DNA of 64,000 bases, from contig NZ_LT546026.1 in the NCBI RefSeq assembly GCF_900078305.2, positions 124,001 through 188,000 on the forward strand, read 5' to 3'. Position numbers and translations under genes: made by a program. This DNA is from Corynebacterium bouchesdurhonense (GTDB lineage: Bacteria; Actinomycetota; Actinomycetes; Mycobacteriales; Mycobacteriaceae). Position 1 is the first letter of the stretch. Each line of letters opens with the position of its first letter. The notes beneath the pieces were generated by a model that was not told where the DNA came from, searched no databases, and saw nothing but the letters and a program-made list of their open reading frames with translations. This document shows positions 56,417 to 64,000 of this stretch, piece after piece.

Positions 56417-57958
56417 CTACGGGCGCCGCCACGCGCGGCCGTCCTTGGAGAGCATGCGGTCCGCCGACGGCGGGCCCCACGTGCCGGCCGGGTAGTCCTC
56501 CGGCTTGCCCTGGCCGGCCCAGTAGTTGAGCACCGGATCGAGGATCTGCCAGCTGCGCTCCACCTCGGAGTTGGTGGGGAACAGGCTCGACTCGTCCAGC
56601 AGCGCGTCGAGGATGAGGCGCTCGTACGCCTCCGGCGACTGCTCCGTGAACGCCTCAGAGTAGTGGAAGTCCATGTTCACGTCGCGCAGCTCCATGCCGG
56701 CGCCGGGCACCTTGGAGCCGAAGCGCATCAGCACTCCCTCGTCGGGCTGCACGCGGATCACCACGGCGTTGTTGGTCAAAAGGTCGGTCTGGCCCTTGGA
56801 GAAGGGCTGGTAGGGCGGTTCTTTGAACACCAGCGCGATCTCCGTCACTCGGCGGCCCAGGCGCTTGCCGGTGCGCAGGTAGAACGGCACGCCCGCCCAG
56901 CGGCGCGACTCGATCTGCAGGGTGCAGGCCGCGAACGTCTCGGTGGTGGACTCCGGGTCAAAGCCCTCCTCCTCGCGCAGCCCCACCACCTCGCGGGAGC
57001 CCTGCCAGCCGGCCGTGTACTGGCCGCGGGCCGTGGTTTTGCCGAAGGGCCCCACGGCGGAGGTCGCCCGCAGCACCTTTAGCTTCTCCGCCCGCAACTG
57101 GGCGGGGGAGAAGGAGGTGGGCTCCTCCATGGCCACCAGCGCGAGCAGCTGGATCAGGTGGTTCTGGATCACGTCCCGGGCCGCGCCGATGCCGTCGTAG
57201 TAGCTGGCGCGACCGCCGAGGCCGATGTCCTCGGCCATGGTGATCTGCACGTGGTCGATGTAGTGGGAGTTCCACACCGGCTCGAACATCTGGTTGGAAA
57301 ACCGCAGGGCGAGGATGTTTTGTACCGTTTCCTTGCCCAGGTAGTGGTCGATGCGGAAGACGGAGCGCTCGTCGAAAACGGCGCCCACCACCTCGTTGAG
57401 CTCGCGCGCGGACTCGAGATCGTGCCCAAACGGTTTTTCGATGATCACGCGGCGCCACTGGGATGCGTCGCCAGGCGAGGCCATGCCGCTGCGGTCGAGC
57501 TGGTGAACCACGCTGGAGAAGTGCTCCGGTGGCACGGAAAGGTAATAAGCCCAGTTGCCGTCGGTGCCGCGCTCACGGTCGGCGCGGCGCAGGGTGTCCG
57601 CGAGGGTGTCAAACGCCGCGTCGTCGTCGAAGTTGCCGCGCACGAATTCCAGGCCCTCAGCCAGGCGCTCCCACACGTTATCGTGGAACGGGGTGCGCGA
57701 GCCCTCGTCGACGGCCTTGCGCACGTAGGCCTGGAAGTCCGACTTGGACCAGTCGCGGCGCCCAAACCCGACGAGGGTAAACCCGCCCGGCAGCAGGCCC
57801 CGGTTCGCGAGGTCGTAGACCGCGGGCAGCAGCTTCTTGCGCGCGAGGTCTCCGGTGACGCCGAAGATCACCATGCCGGAGGGGCCGGCGATCTGGGGCA
57901 GCCGCTTGTCTTCGGGGGTGCGCAGCGGGTTCGCGCGCTGCTCGCGCAGGTCAGTCAC
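56417..57958 (-). CDS. zwf: Glucose-6-phosphate 1-dehydrogenase
   Basis: First step of the oxidative pentose phosphate pathway; 513 aa. Coenzyme loop [18 protein letters not shown], active-site [13 protein letters not shown], and [10 protein letters not shown]. The GTG start giving [12 protein letters not shown] overlaps the tal stop by 8 bp, so translation is coupled; the longer frame is inside tal and not coding. OpcA lies next in the operon, matching the Zwf–OpcA complex. Confidence 0.96.
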   Translation of the reverse strand: MTDLREQRANPLRTPEDKRLPQIAGPSGMVIFGVTGDLARKKLLPAVYDLANRGLLPGGFTLVGFGRRDWSKSDFQAYVRKAVDEGSRTPFHDNVWERLAEGLEFVRGNFDDDAAFDTLADTLRRADRERGTDGNWAYYLSVPPEHFSSVVHQLDRSGMASPGDASQWRRVIIEKPFGHDLESARELNEVVGAVFDERSVFRIDHYLGKETVQNILALRFSNQMFEPVWNSHYIDHVQITMAEDIGLGGRASYYDGIGAARDVIQNHLIQLLALVAMEEPTSFSPAQLRAEKLKVLRATSAVGPFGKTTARGQYTAGWQGSREVVGLREEEGFDPESTTETFAACTLQIESRRWAGVPFYLRTGKRLGRRVTEIALVFKEPPYQPFSKGQTDLLTNNAVVIRVQPDEGVLMRFGSKVPGAGMELRDVNMDFHYSEAFTEQSPEAYERLILDALLDESSLFPTNSEVERSWQILDPVLNYWAGQGKPEDYPAGTWGPPSADRMLSKDGRAWRRP

Positions 57959-59045
57959 GTGTGGCGAGCTTAGCAGCCATGGAGTCGAGCAGCTCCTGCC
58001 AGGCATCCACGAACTTCTCCACGCCCTCGCGCTCCAGTACCGCGACCACGTCGGCGATGTCGATGCCCACCGCCTCGAGCTCGTCGAACACACGCTGCGA
58101 CTCTTCGGCGGTGCCGGTCAGCGTGTCGCCGCGCACCCCGCCCTGGTCGAGCACGGCGTCGATCGTAGCCTCGGGCATGGTGTTGACCGTGTCGGGGCCC
58201 GCGAGCTCGGTGACGTACATGGTGGCCGGGTAGTCCGGGTTCTTCACGCCCGTGGACGCCCACAGGGGGTGCTGCTTGCGCGCGCCGGCCGGCAGGTCGC
58301 TCATATCCGCGAACTCGTCCAGGAACAGCTGGTAGGCCAGCCGGGCGTTGGCGATGCCGGCCTTGCCACGCAGCCTCAGCGCCTCGTCGGAACCGATTGC
58401 TTGGAGACGGTTGTCCACCTCCGTATCCATGCGAGAAACGAAGAAGGAGGCCACCGAGTGGATGCGGGACACGTCCTTGCCGCGCCCCGCCGCCTGGCGG
58501 ATGCCCTCCTTGTACGCCTCGATCACCTGGCGGTAGCGATCCACTGAGAAGATCAGCGTGACGTTGACGGAGATGCCCTCGGCCAGCGACGCGGTGATGG
58601 CGGGCAGGGACTCGTCGGTGGCCGGGATCTTAATCATCACGTTCTCGCGGTCCACCAGCTTGTGCAGCTCGGCGGCCTGCGCGACGGTCTTGTCCTCGTC
58701 GGCGGCGAAGCGGGGATCCACCTCGATGGAGACGCGGCCGTCGGCCCCGTCCGAATCGCGGAAGGTGTCGGCGAAGAGGTCGCACGCGTCCTGGACATCT
58801 TTCACGCTCATGGCGTAGACCGCGGCATCAGCCGCGGAGCTGGCCGCGCGCAGCTCGGTCAGCTGCTCGTCGTACGCCACGCCGGCGGACATGGCGTTGG
58901 CAAAGATGGCGGGGTTGGTGGTGACGCCGACAATCGACTTCGCGGCCTTGACCTCCTCGAGGTTGCCGGTGGTGATCCGGTCCCGGGAGAGGTCGTCGAG
59001 CCACGTGGAGGTGCCGGCTGCGCGGAGGTCATCGATGGCGGTCAC
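57951..59045 (-). CDS. tal: Transaldolase
   Basis: Non-oxidative pentose phosphate enzyme; 364 aa, long actinobacterial type. [16 protein letters not shown], Schiff-base Lys139 in [15 protein letters not shown], and [11 protein letters not shown]. The GTG giving [10 protein letters not shown] is preferred; an in-frame TTG 21 bp upstream coincides with the ribosome-binding region AAGGAAAGAG. Confidence 0.96.
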   Translation of the reverse strand: MTAIDDLRAAGTSTWLDDLSRDRITTGNLEEVKAAKSIVGVTTNPAIFANAMSAGVAYDEQLTELRAASSAADAAVYAMSVKDVQDACDLFADTFRDSDGADGRVSIEVDPRFAADEDKTVAQAAELHKLVDRENVMIKIPATDESLPAITASLAEGISVNVTLIFSVDRYRQVIEAYKEGIRQAAGRGKDVSRIHSVASFFVSRMDTEVDNRLQAIGSDEALRLRGKAGIANARLAYQLFLDEFADMSDLPAGARKQHPLWASTGVKNPDYPATMYVTELAGPDTVNTMPEATIDAVLDQGGVRGDTLTGTAEESQRVFDELEAVGIDIADVVAVLEREGVEKFVDAWQELLDSMAAKLATRD

Positions 59046-59083
59046 TTGAGTGTCTCTTTCCTTCAAGGTGTAAGGGGTGGGGG

Positions 59084-61273
59084 TTAGCGGCCGTCGCCGC
59101 GGGTCGGCTCAGCTTCGGTGTCGCCGATGCGCTCGCTGATGCTGGCGGGGCGGTTGTCGCGGGCCGCCGCGAGGGACTCGCGGGCTGCCCGCAGCACGTT
59201 AGCCGTGGTGAAGCCGAAGCGCTCGAAGAGCTCCGAACCCGGCGCGGAGGCACCGAAGTGCTCCAGCGACACGGCGCGGCCGTGCTCGCCGAGGAAGCGG
59301 AACCACGGCATGGACACGCCGGCCTCGACCGAGACGCGCGCGCGGACCTCGCGCGGCAGGACCGCGTCGATGTAGGCGTCGTCCTGCTCCATGAACCACT
59401 CCATGCACGGCACGGAGACAACGCGGGTGGACACGCCGTCGCGCTCGAGCTCGGCGGCGGCCTCGACCGCGTACTGCACCTCGGAACCGGTGGCCATGAT
59501 GATCAGCTCCGGCGCTTCGCCTGACTCCTCCACCAACACGTAGGCGCCGCGGGCCACGCCCTCAAAAGCCTTTTCCTTGGTGCCCTCGAGCACCGGCAGG
59601 TTCTGGCGGGACAGGGCAAGCGCCTTGGGCTGCTCCTTGGCCTCGAGAGCGGCCTTCCACGCTGCGGACGTCTCGTTCGCGTCCGCCGGGCGCAGGATGG
59701 CTAGATCCGGGATGGCGCGCAGCGCGGTCAGCGTCTCCACCGGCTGGTGGGTGGGGCCGTCCTCGCCGAGGCCGATCGAGTCGTGCGTGAACACGTAGTA
59801 GCCGTCGATGCCGGACAGCGCCGCGACGCGGATGGCCGGGTAGAGGTACTCGGAGAAGATGAGGAAGGTGCCGCCGTAGACGCGGGTAGGGCCGTGCAGG
59901 GCGATGCCGTTCATGATGGAGCCCATGGCGTGCTCGCGGATGCCGAAGTGCAGGTTGCGGCCGTAGGGGTTGGCCGTGAACATGCCGGTGGAGATTTCGG
60001 CCGGGCCAAAAGACTCGGCGCCCTTGATCAGGGTGTTATTGGAGCCCGCAAGGTCAGCCGAGCCGCCCCACAGCTCCGGCAGCGCCTTGGCCGCCACCTG
60101 AATTGCCGCCTCCGAGGCCTTGCGGGTGGCGATGCCCTTCGCGTCCGGCTCCCAGGTGGGGAACGCCAACTCACCCCCGCCCCACCCCTCGGGCAGCTCG
60201 CGGCCGGCGAGGCGGTCGAACAGCGCCTTGCGTTCCGGGTTGGCTTCCGCCCACGCGTCGAACTTGGTGTCCCACGCCGCGTGCTTTGCCGCGCCGCGCT
60301 CCGCCAGCTTCCTAGTGTGGGCGATCACCTCGTCCTCCATCGGGAAGGCGGTGGCGGTGTCGAAGCCGAGCACCTCCTTCACCCGGGCGATCTCCTCCGC
60401 GCCGAGGGCCGCACCGTGCACGGCGCCGGTGTTCATCATGGTGGGGGCCGGGTAGCCGATCACGGTCTTCACGCGGATGATGGTCGGCTTCGCGGTCTCC
60501 GCCTTCGCCTGCTCAACGGCCGCCTCGATGGCGGCGACGTCCTCGCCCGACTCAACGGTCAAAGTCTGCCAGCCGTAGGCCTCGTAGCGGGCCAGCACGT
60601 CCTCGGTGAAGGCGATCTGGGTGTCGTCCTCGATGGAGATGCGGTTGTCGTCCCAGAAGAGGATGAGGTTGCCCAGGCGCTGGGTGCCGGCCAGGGAGGA
60701 TGCCTCGGAGGTCACGCCCTCCTGCAGGCAGCCGTCGCCGGCGACGACGTAAATGTAGTGGTCAAACGGGCTCTCGCCGGCCGGGGTCTCCGGGTCGAAC
60801 AGGCCGCGCTCGCGGCGGGCCGCCATGGCCATGCCCACCGCGGACGCGAGCCCCTGGCCGAGCGGGCCGGGGGGGATCTCGATGTGGTCCGTGTGGTTGT
60901 ACTCCGGGTGGCCCGGGGTCTTGGAGGCCCAGGTGCGCAGCTGCTTCAGGTCCTCCATCTCCAAACCAAAGCCGCCAAGGTAGAGCTGCACGTACTGGGT
61001 CAGGGAGGAGTGGCCGTTCGAAAGTACGAAACGGTCTCGGCCCACCCAGTCCTTATCGTTTGGGTCCACATCCATCACGCGCTGGAAGAGGGTGTAGGCC
61101 AGGGGCGCGAGCGACATCGCGGTGCCCGGGTGGCCCGAGCCGCAGTTCTCCACGGCATCCGCGGCCAGCACGCGGGCGGTGTCTACGGCCCGCGTGTCGG
61201 TCTCGGTCCAATCGTCCGGGTAGTTGCGGACGGTCATCGCCTCGAGTTCAGGGGGCAGCGTCGGCTGGGTCAC
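59084..61273 (-). CDS. tkt: Transketolase
   Basis: Thiamine diphosphate enzyme of the pentose phosphate pathway; 729 aa with a normal start for corynebacterial Tkt (…[15 protein letters not shown]). [24 protein letters not shown] in part, [20 protein letters not shown] for ThDP/Mg binding, then [19 protein letters not shown] and [17 protein letters not shown] of the Pyr domain. GTG with GTGAGG upstream; ATG 36 bp inside is less likely. First gene of the operon. Confidence 0.96.
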   Translation of the reverse strand: MTQPTLPPELEAMTVRNYPDDWTETDTRAVDTARVLAADAVENCGSGHPGTAMSLAPLAYTLFQRVMDVDPNDKDWVGRDRFVLSNGHSSLTQYVQLYLGGFGLEMEDLKQLRTWASKTPGHPEYNHTDHIEIPPGPLGQGLASAVGMAMAARRERGLFDPETPAGESPFDHYIYVVAGDGCLQEGVTSEASSLAGTQRLGNLILFWDDNRISIEDDTQIAFTEDVLARYEAYGWQTLTVESGEDVAAIEAAVEQAKAETAKPTIIRVKTVIGYPAPTMMNTGAVHGAALGAEEIARVKEVLGFDTATAFPMEDEVIAHTRKLAERGAAKHAAWDTKFDAWAEANPERKALFDRLAGRELPEGWGGGELAFPTWEPDAKGIATRKASEAAIQVAAKALPELWGGSADLAGSNNTLIKGAESFGPAEISTGMFTANPYGRNLHFGIREHAMGSIMNGIALHGPTRVYGGTFLIFSEYLYPAIRVAALSGIDGYYVFTHDSIGLGEDGPTHQPVETLTALRAIPDLAILRPADANETSAAWKAALEAKEQPKALALSRQNLPVLEGTKEKAFEGVARGAYVLVEESGEAPELIIMATGSEVQYAVEAAAELERDGVSTRVVSVPCMEWFMEQDDAYIDAVLPREVRARVSVEAGVSMPWFRFLGEHGRAVSLEHFGASAPGSELFERFGFTTANVLRAARESLAAARDNRPASISERIGDTEAEPTRGDGR

Positions 61274-61343
61274 GGGTTACCTCACTTCGCGTCTGAAGAG
61301 CGGCGCCGGCAGGTGCGCGGGCGCCCGCGTGCGTACCCGCAAA

Positions 61344-61349
61344 AGCTTA
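61344..61349 (-). promoter_or_regulatory. Possible -10 of the tkt operon (TAAGCT)
   Basis: TGTAAGCT on the minus strand, about 70 nt before the tkt GTG. The leader would hold a perfect 14-bp palindrome CGCGGGCGCCCGCG (61316–61329). No -35 was identified. Confidence 0.35.
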
Positions 61350-61445
61350 CAGTGGCGGGTCGACGCGGGGGACGGGTGCACTGCCCCCGCACAACGCGGG
61401 CCGTCCGCTCGGCGCGCCCGATTCGGCCAAGGACGGGTGCGGGGC

Positions 61446-61451
61446 TAACAT
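61446..61451 (+). promoter_or_regulatory. Possible -10 of ctaB (TAACAT)
   Basis: TAACAT about 65 nt before the ctaB GTG, in the 240-bp divergent region shared with tkt. No operator was recognised there. Confidence 0.35.
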
Positions 61452-61515
61452 CGTGCGGAGGTATCAAACTTAGGAATGATGCCGGCGCCAGTGGGGGAGC
61501 TACTGAGAAGGAGAC

Positions 61516-62421
61516 GTGTTGGAGACCATCAAGGCGTATTTCGCGTTGACGAAGCCGAGGGTCATCGAGCTGCTTCTCGTCGCCGCGATCCCCGCGATGC
61601 TCCAAGCGGACCGCGGCGAGGTGCATCTCTGGCTGATCCTGGCCACGCTGTTCGGCGGCTGGATGGGCGCGGGCGCCGCGAACACCTTCAACATGGTGGC
61701 GGACTACGACATTGACCAGAAGATGGGCCGCACCCGCGCCCGCCCCCTGGTCCGTCACCGCGTGACCAAGCAGAAGGCGGCCGTGTTCGCCTGGATTCTG
61801 TTGGTGGCGTCCGTGCTCTGGCTCGGCCTGCTGTGCAACTCGTGGCTGGCCGCCGGCTTCATCGTCCTGACCAACTTCTTCTACATCTTCGTCTACACCA
61901 AGTGGCTGAAGCGCCGCACCTGGCAGAACGTCATCTGGGGCGGGGCTGCGGGCTGCATGCCGGTGCTGGTGGGCTGGGCCGTCATCCGCGACAACGCCGC
62001 AGACGGATCCGCGGGCAATTGGTGGCAGGCGATCGTGATGTTCATGATCATCTTCTTCTGGACGCCCCCGCACACCTGGGCGCTGGCCATGAAGTACAAG
62101 GACGACTACGCCCGCGCGAACGTACCGATGCTGCCGGTGGTGGCGAGTGCCTCCGAGACCACCCGCCAGATCCTCATCTACTCCTGGCTCACGGTGGCCA
62201 CCTCGCTGCTGCTCGTTCCCGCTGCGTCCTGGATTTACCTGGTGGTGGCGCTCGCCTCCGGCGCTGTCTTCCTGGTCATGGCCACCCGGTTGCACAACGG
62301 CATCAAGGCCGGCGCGGACGTGAAGCCGCTGAAGCTGTTCATCCTCTCCAACAACTACCTGGCCGCGCTCTTCCTCGGGCTGTCGGTGGACGCGGTGCTG
62401 GGGCTGCCCACCGTGTTCTGA
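61516..62421 (+). CDS. ctaB: Protohaem IX farnesyltransferase (haem O synthase)
   Basis: Makes haem O for terminal oxidases; 301 aa UbiA-family membrane protein with about 8–9 membrane segments. First Asp motif [23 protein letters not shown], second motif [29 protein letters not shown] in parts. GTG start with AAGGAG 2 nt before. Divergent from tkt; partner of ctaA at the window end. Confidence 0.95.
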   Translation: MLETIKAYFALTKPRVIELLLVAAIPAMLQADRGEVHLWLILATLFGGWMGAGAANTFNMVADYDIDQKMGRTRARPLVRHRVTKQKAAVFAWILLVASVLWLGLLCNSWLAAGFIVLTNFFYIFVYTKWLKRRTWQNVIWGGAAGCMPVLVGWAVIRDNAADGSAGNWWQAIVMFMIIFFWTPPHTWALAMKYKDDYARANVPMLPVVASASETTRQILIYSWLTVATSLLLVPAASWIYLVVALASGAVFLVMATRLHNGIKAGADVKPLKLFILSNNYLAALFLGLSVDAVLGLPTVF

Positions 62422-62438
62422 GCAACCCCGCCACTTCT

Positions 62439-62511
62439 CCAGAACTCGAAAGTAGCGGCTCGTTAAGGCCGCTCTGGGGGGAAATAACGAGCTGCTACTT
62501 TCGAGTTCTGG
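62439..62511. repeat. 27-bp inverted repeat between convergent ctaB and qor
   Basis: Two 27-bp arms, the first starting CCAGAACTCGAAAGTAGC and the second ending GCTACTTTCGAGTTCTGG, with 26 of 27 matches and a 19-nt loop. The arms are only moderately GC-rich, unlike their surroundings, and no T-run follows either arm. It could act as a bidirectional terminator, but the length and AT content also suggest a small mobile repeat (MITE-like) or a protein-binding site. Confidence 0.85.
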
Positions 62512-62556
62512 TTCCGGGGTCGAGCATGCCCGGTTCTCTGCGCCGCGCCACGGCCT

Positions 62557-63528
62557 CTACGCGATGCCGAGGACCACGGAGCCCGTCGTCGCACGGGACT
62601 GCAGGTCGGCGTGCGCCTGCGCCGCGTCGGCCAGGGGGTACACGCGCGAGACGTCGATGCGCAGGGTGCCGTCCTCTACCGCGCGGGCGACGGCCTGGGC
62701 GCGGAGGCGGAACTCGTCGTCGGTGGCGACGTAGTCGTTGAGCTTCGGCCGCGTGACATAGAGCGAGCCCGCCCGGTTCAGGCGCTGCAGGTCCACGCCT
62801 GTCACGTCGCCCGAAGCCGAGCCGAAGGAGCACACCAGGCCGCGGGGGCGGCAGACGGAGAGCGCCAGGTCGAAGGTGTCGCGCCCCACGCCGTCGTAGA
62901 CCACGTCCACGCCGGCGCCGCCGTTGGCGTCGCGGATCCGCTGGGCGAGCTCGCCGGCATCGCCGCCGTAGATGAACGCCTCGGTGGCGCCGGCCTCGCG
63001 TGCTAGCGCCGCCTTGTCTTCCGTGGAAACCAGGGAGTAGATGCGCGCGCCCTTGGCGGCGGCCATCTGGGTGAGCATCAGCCCCACGCCGCCGGCGCCC
63101 GCGGTGACCACCAGCGAGGTGTCGGCGGTGACGGGGTGCACGGACTCGGTGAGGTAGTGGGCGGTCATGCCTTGGAGCAGCATGGAGGCGGCGGCGCGCT
63201 CGTCCACGCCCTCCGGGACGGACACCACCCGGTTGCGGTCCACCACGACCTGTTCGGCGTACGAGCCGGGCGCGTCGTGCCAGGCCACGAGGGTGCCCTC
63301 GGCGATGAGGCCCTGCGGATCGTGCGCGACGCGGCCGCAGCCCTCCGAGCCTGGGATGTAGGGGAGGTTGACGGGGTAGGCGCCGGAGCGGTAGTAGGTG
63401 TCGATGAAGTTGACGCCGGCAAAGGAGACGTCGATAAGCAACTGCTCCTTCGAGGGCTCCGGCGCCGGAGTGTCGGTGAACTGCAGAACCTCGGGACCGC
63501 CGTGCTCGGCGACGATTATTGCCTTCAT
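62557..63528 (-). CDS. qor: NADPH:quinone oxidoreductase (zinc-free MDR)
   Basis: 323-residue medium-chain dehydrogenase/reductase, quinone-reductase type. YRSGAYPVNLPYIPGSEGCGRV, TAGAGGVGLMLTQMA nucleotide loop, and the C-terminal GTLRIDVSRVYPLADAAQAH. No zinc-binding cysteines of alcohol dehydrogenases. One base separates its ATG from the ctaA stop. Coding GCTTATCGACG near the N-terminus. Confidence 0.93.
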   Translation of the reverse strand: MKAIIVAEHGGPEVLQFTDTPAPEPSKEQLLIDVSFAGVNFIDTYYRSGAYPVNLPYIPGSEGCGRVAHDPQGLIAEGTLVAWHDAPGSYAEQVVVDRNRVVSVPEGVDERAAASMLLQGMTAHYLTESVHPVTADTSLVVTAGAGGVGLMLTQMAAAKGARIYSLVSTEDKAALAREAGATEAFIYGGDAGELAQRIRDANGGAGVDVVYDGVGRDTFDLALSVCRPRGLVCSFGSASGDVTGVDLQRLNRAGSLYVTRPKLNDYVATDDEFRLRAQAVARAVEDGTLRIDVSRVYPLADAAQAHADLQSRATTGSVVLGIA

Positions 63529-63529
63529 G

Positions 63530-64000
63530 TCACTTCAGCGTAGGCAACCTGCGCTTCCCGTGCGCGTAGAGGATGGCGGAGAAGGCCACCACGGCCGAGC
63601 TCATGGCGATATGGGCGGGGATGGTCCAGCGCGGCACGCCGAGGCGGAACTGGGTCACGCCGATGGCCCACTGGATGACAATGAGGGCGATGAGCGTCAG
63701 GCCCGTCTTGTACGCGTCCTTCGGGGCGTTGGTGCGCCGCAGCTGGTAGACGGCCACCAGGGTGCAGATGAGGTACACGTACATGCACGCGGCGTGGACG
63801 TAGGCCAGCATCTCCGTGTCCATGTTCAGGCGGCCGTCCATGCCCACGCCGGAGTCGCCGGAGTGGGGGCCGGAGCCCGTGACCATGGTGCCGGTGACCA
63901 GCACGAAGCACAGGGCCACGGCGGCTGCCACCACCATGGCGCGGATGGACGCGGCGTAGCGCTCGGTGGGCTCCGCGCCGTCCGTCTCCGCGATGCGCAT
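63530..64000 (-). CDS. ctaA: Haem A synthase, C-terminal part (runs off the window)
   Basis: Converts haem O to haem A with ctaB; partial. At least three to four membrane segments (MVVAAAVALCFVLVTGTMVTG, YVHAACMYVYLICTLVAVYQL, TLIALIVIQWAIGVTQFRLG) and the loop GSGPHSGDSG. Conserved His residues sit in the second and last segments (YVHAAC, PAHIAMSS). The ATG at the window edge is probably internal; the gene continues beyond 64000. Confidence 0.88.
   Translation of the reverse strand: MRIAETDGAEPTERYAASIRAMVVAAAVALCFVLVTGTMVTGSGPHSGDSGVGMDGRLNMDTEMLAYVHAACMYVYLICTLVAVYQLRRTNAPKDAYKTGLTLIALIVIQWAIGVTQFRLGVPRWTIPAHIAMSSAVVAFSAILYAHGKRRLPTLK

Noticed and set aside
61316..61329. CGCGGGCGCCCGCG palindrome as an operator of tkt
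   Set aside because: A GC-only palindrome is easily formed in this composition and no second copy or known consensus supports it.

Overview
The window is a high-G+C actinobacterial chromosome segment that reads as Corynebacterium. The order aroE–aroC–aroK–aroB–aroQ–pepQ–efp–nusB, ihf–gmk–rpoZ–coaBC–metK–priA–def–fmt–rsmB–rpe–ribDEAH, uvrC–rapZ–yvcK–whiA–gap–pgk–tpiA–secG and the opposing tkt–tal–zwf–opcA–pgl cluster next to ctaB–qor–ctaA matches what is known of C. glutamicum. The mycobacterial-type IHF, OpcA, an McbR-type operator at metK and many leaderless-type promoters fit the same genus. The species cannot be named from the sequence alone.

Layout. 1–4.1 kb: the 3' part of hisS, then three minus-strand genes (serine dehydratase, CBS protein, zinc metallopeptidase). 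4.2–6.6 kb: a non-coding array of about 37 imperfect 13-bp palindromes, split by an intact IS256-family element with 8-bp target duplications. 6.7–16.8 kb: aspS, an APH-like kinase, rarA, alaS, ruvX, mltG and aroE. 16.8–23.6 kb: a small prepilin peptidase, the shikimate genes aroCKBQ, pepQ, efp, nusB and ppk2. 23.6–28.8 kb: an accessory block with a three-gene sugar-type ABC importer, two overlapping YbjN genes and an SRPBCC–SDR fusion. It sits where C. glutamicum carries pyrR-pyrB-pyrC-carA-carB. 28.8–33.9 kb: pyrF, mihF, gmk, rpoZ, coaBC and metK. 33.9–36.1 kb: a minus-strand operon with a secreted polysaccharide deacetylase and two membrane proteins of unknown function. 36.2–45.9 kb: priA, def, fmt, rsmB, rpe and riboflavin genes. 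46–54.7 kb: uvrC, rapZ, yvcK, whiA and glycolytic gap-pgk-tpiA with secG. 54.7–61.3 kb: the pentose-phosphate operon on the minus strand, convergent with glycolysis. 61.5–64 kb: haem O/haem A synthesis genes flanking a quinone oxidoreductase.

Most of the region is housekeeping: two aminoacyl-tRNA synthetases plus part of a third, translation initiation and modification (def, fmt, rsmB, efp), aromatic amino acid synthesis, riboflavin, SAM, CoA and central carbon metabolism. Many neighbours overlap by 1–14 bp and are probably translationally coupled. About a dozen genes have a -10 hexamer of the form TANNNT, or close to it, ending 6–9 nt before the start codon, the arrangement expected of leaderless transcripts.

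The strongest unexplained signals are DNA-level. (1) The 11-mer GCTTRTCGACG occurs 17 times on the two strands, plus three GCTTTTCGACG, against well under one expected by chance; it lies in coding and non-coding DNA, in both orientations, and often imposes Leu codons that are uncommon here. (2) The palindrome array around the IS element. (3) A nearly perfect 27-bp inverted repeat between ctaB and qor. The absence of ppc beside tpiA/secG and of the pyr operon before pyrF are notable departures from the C. glutamicum order.
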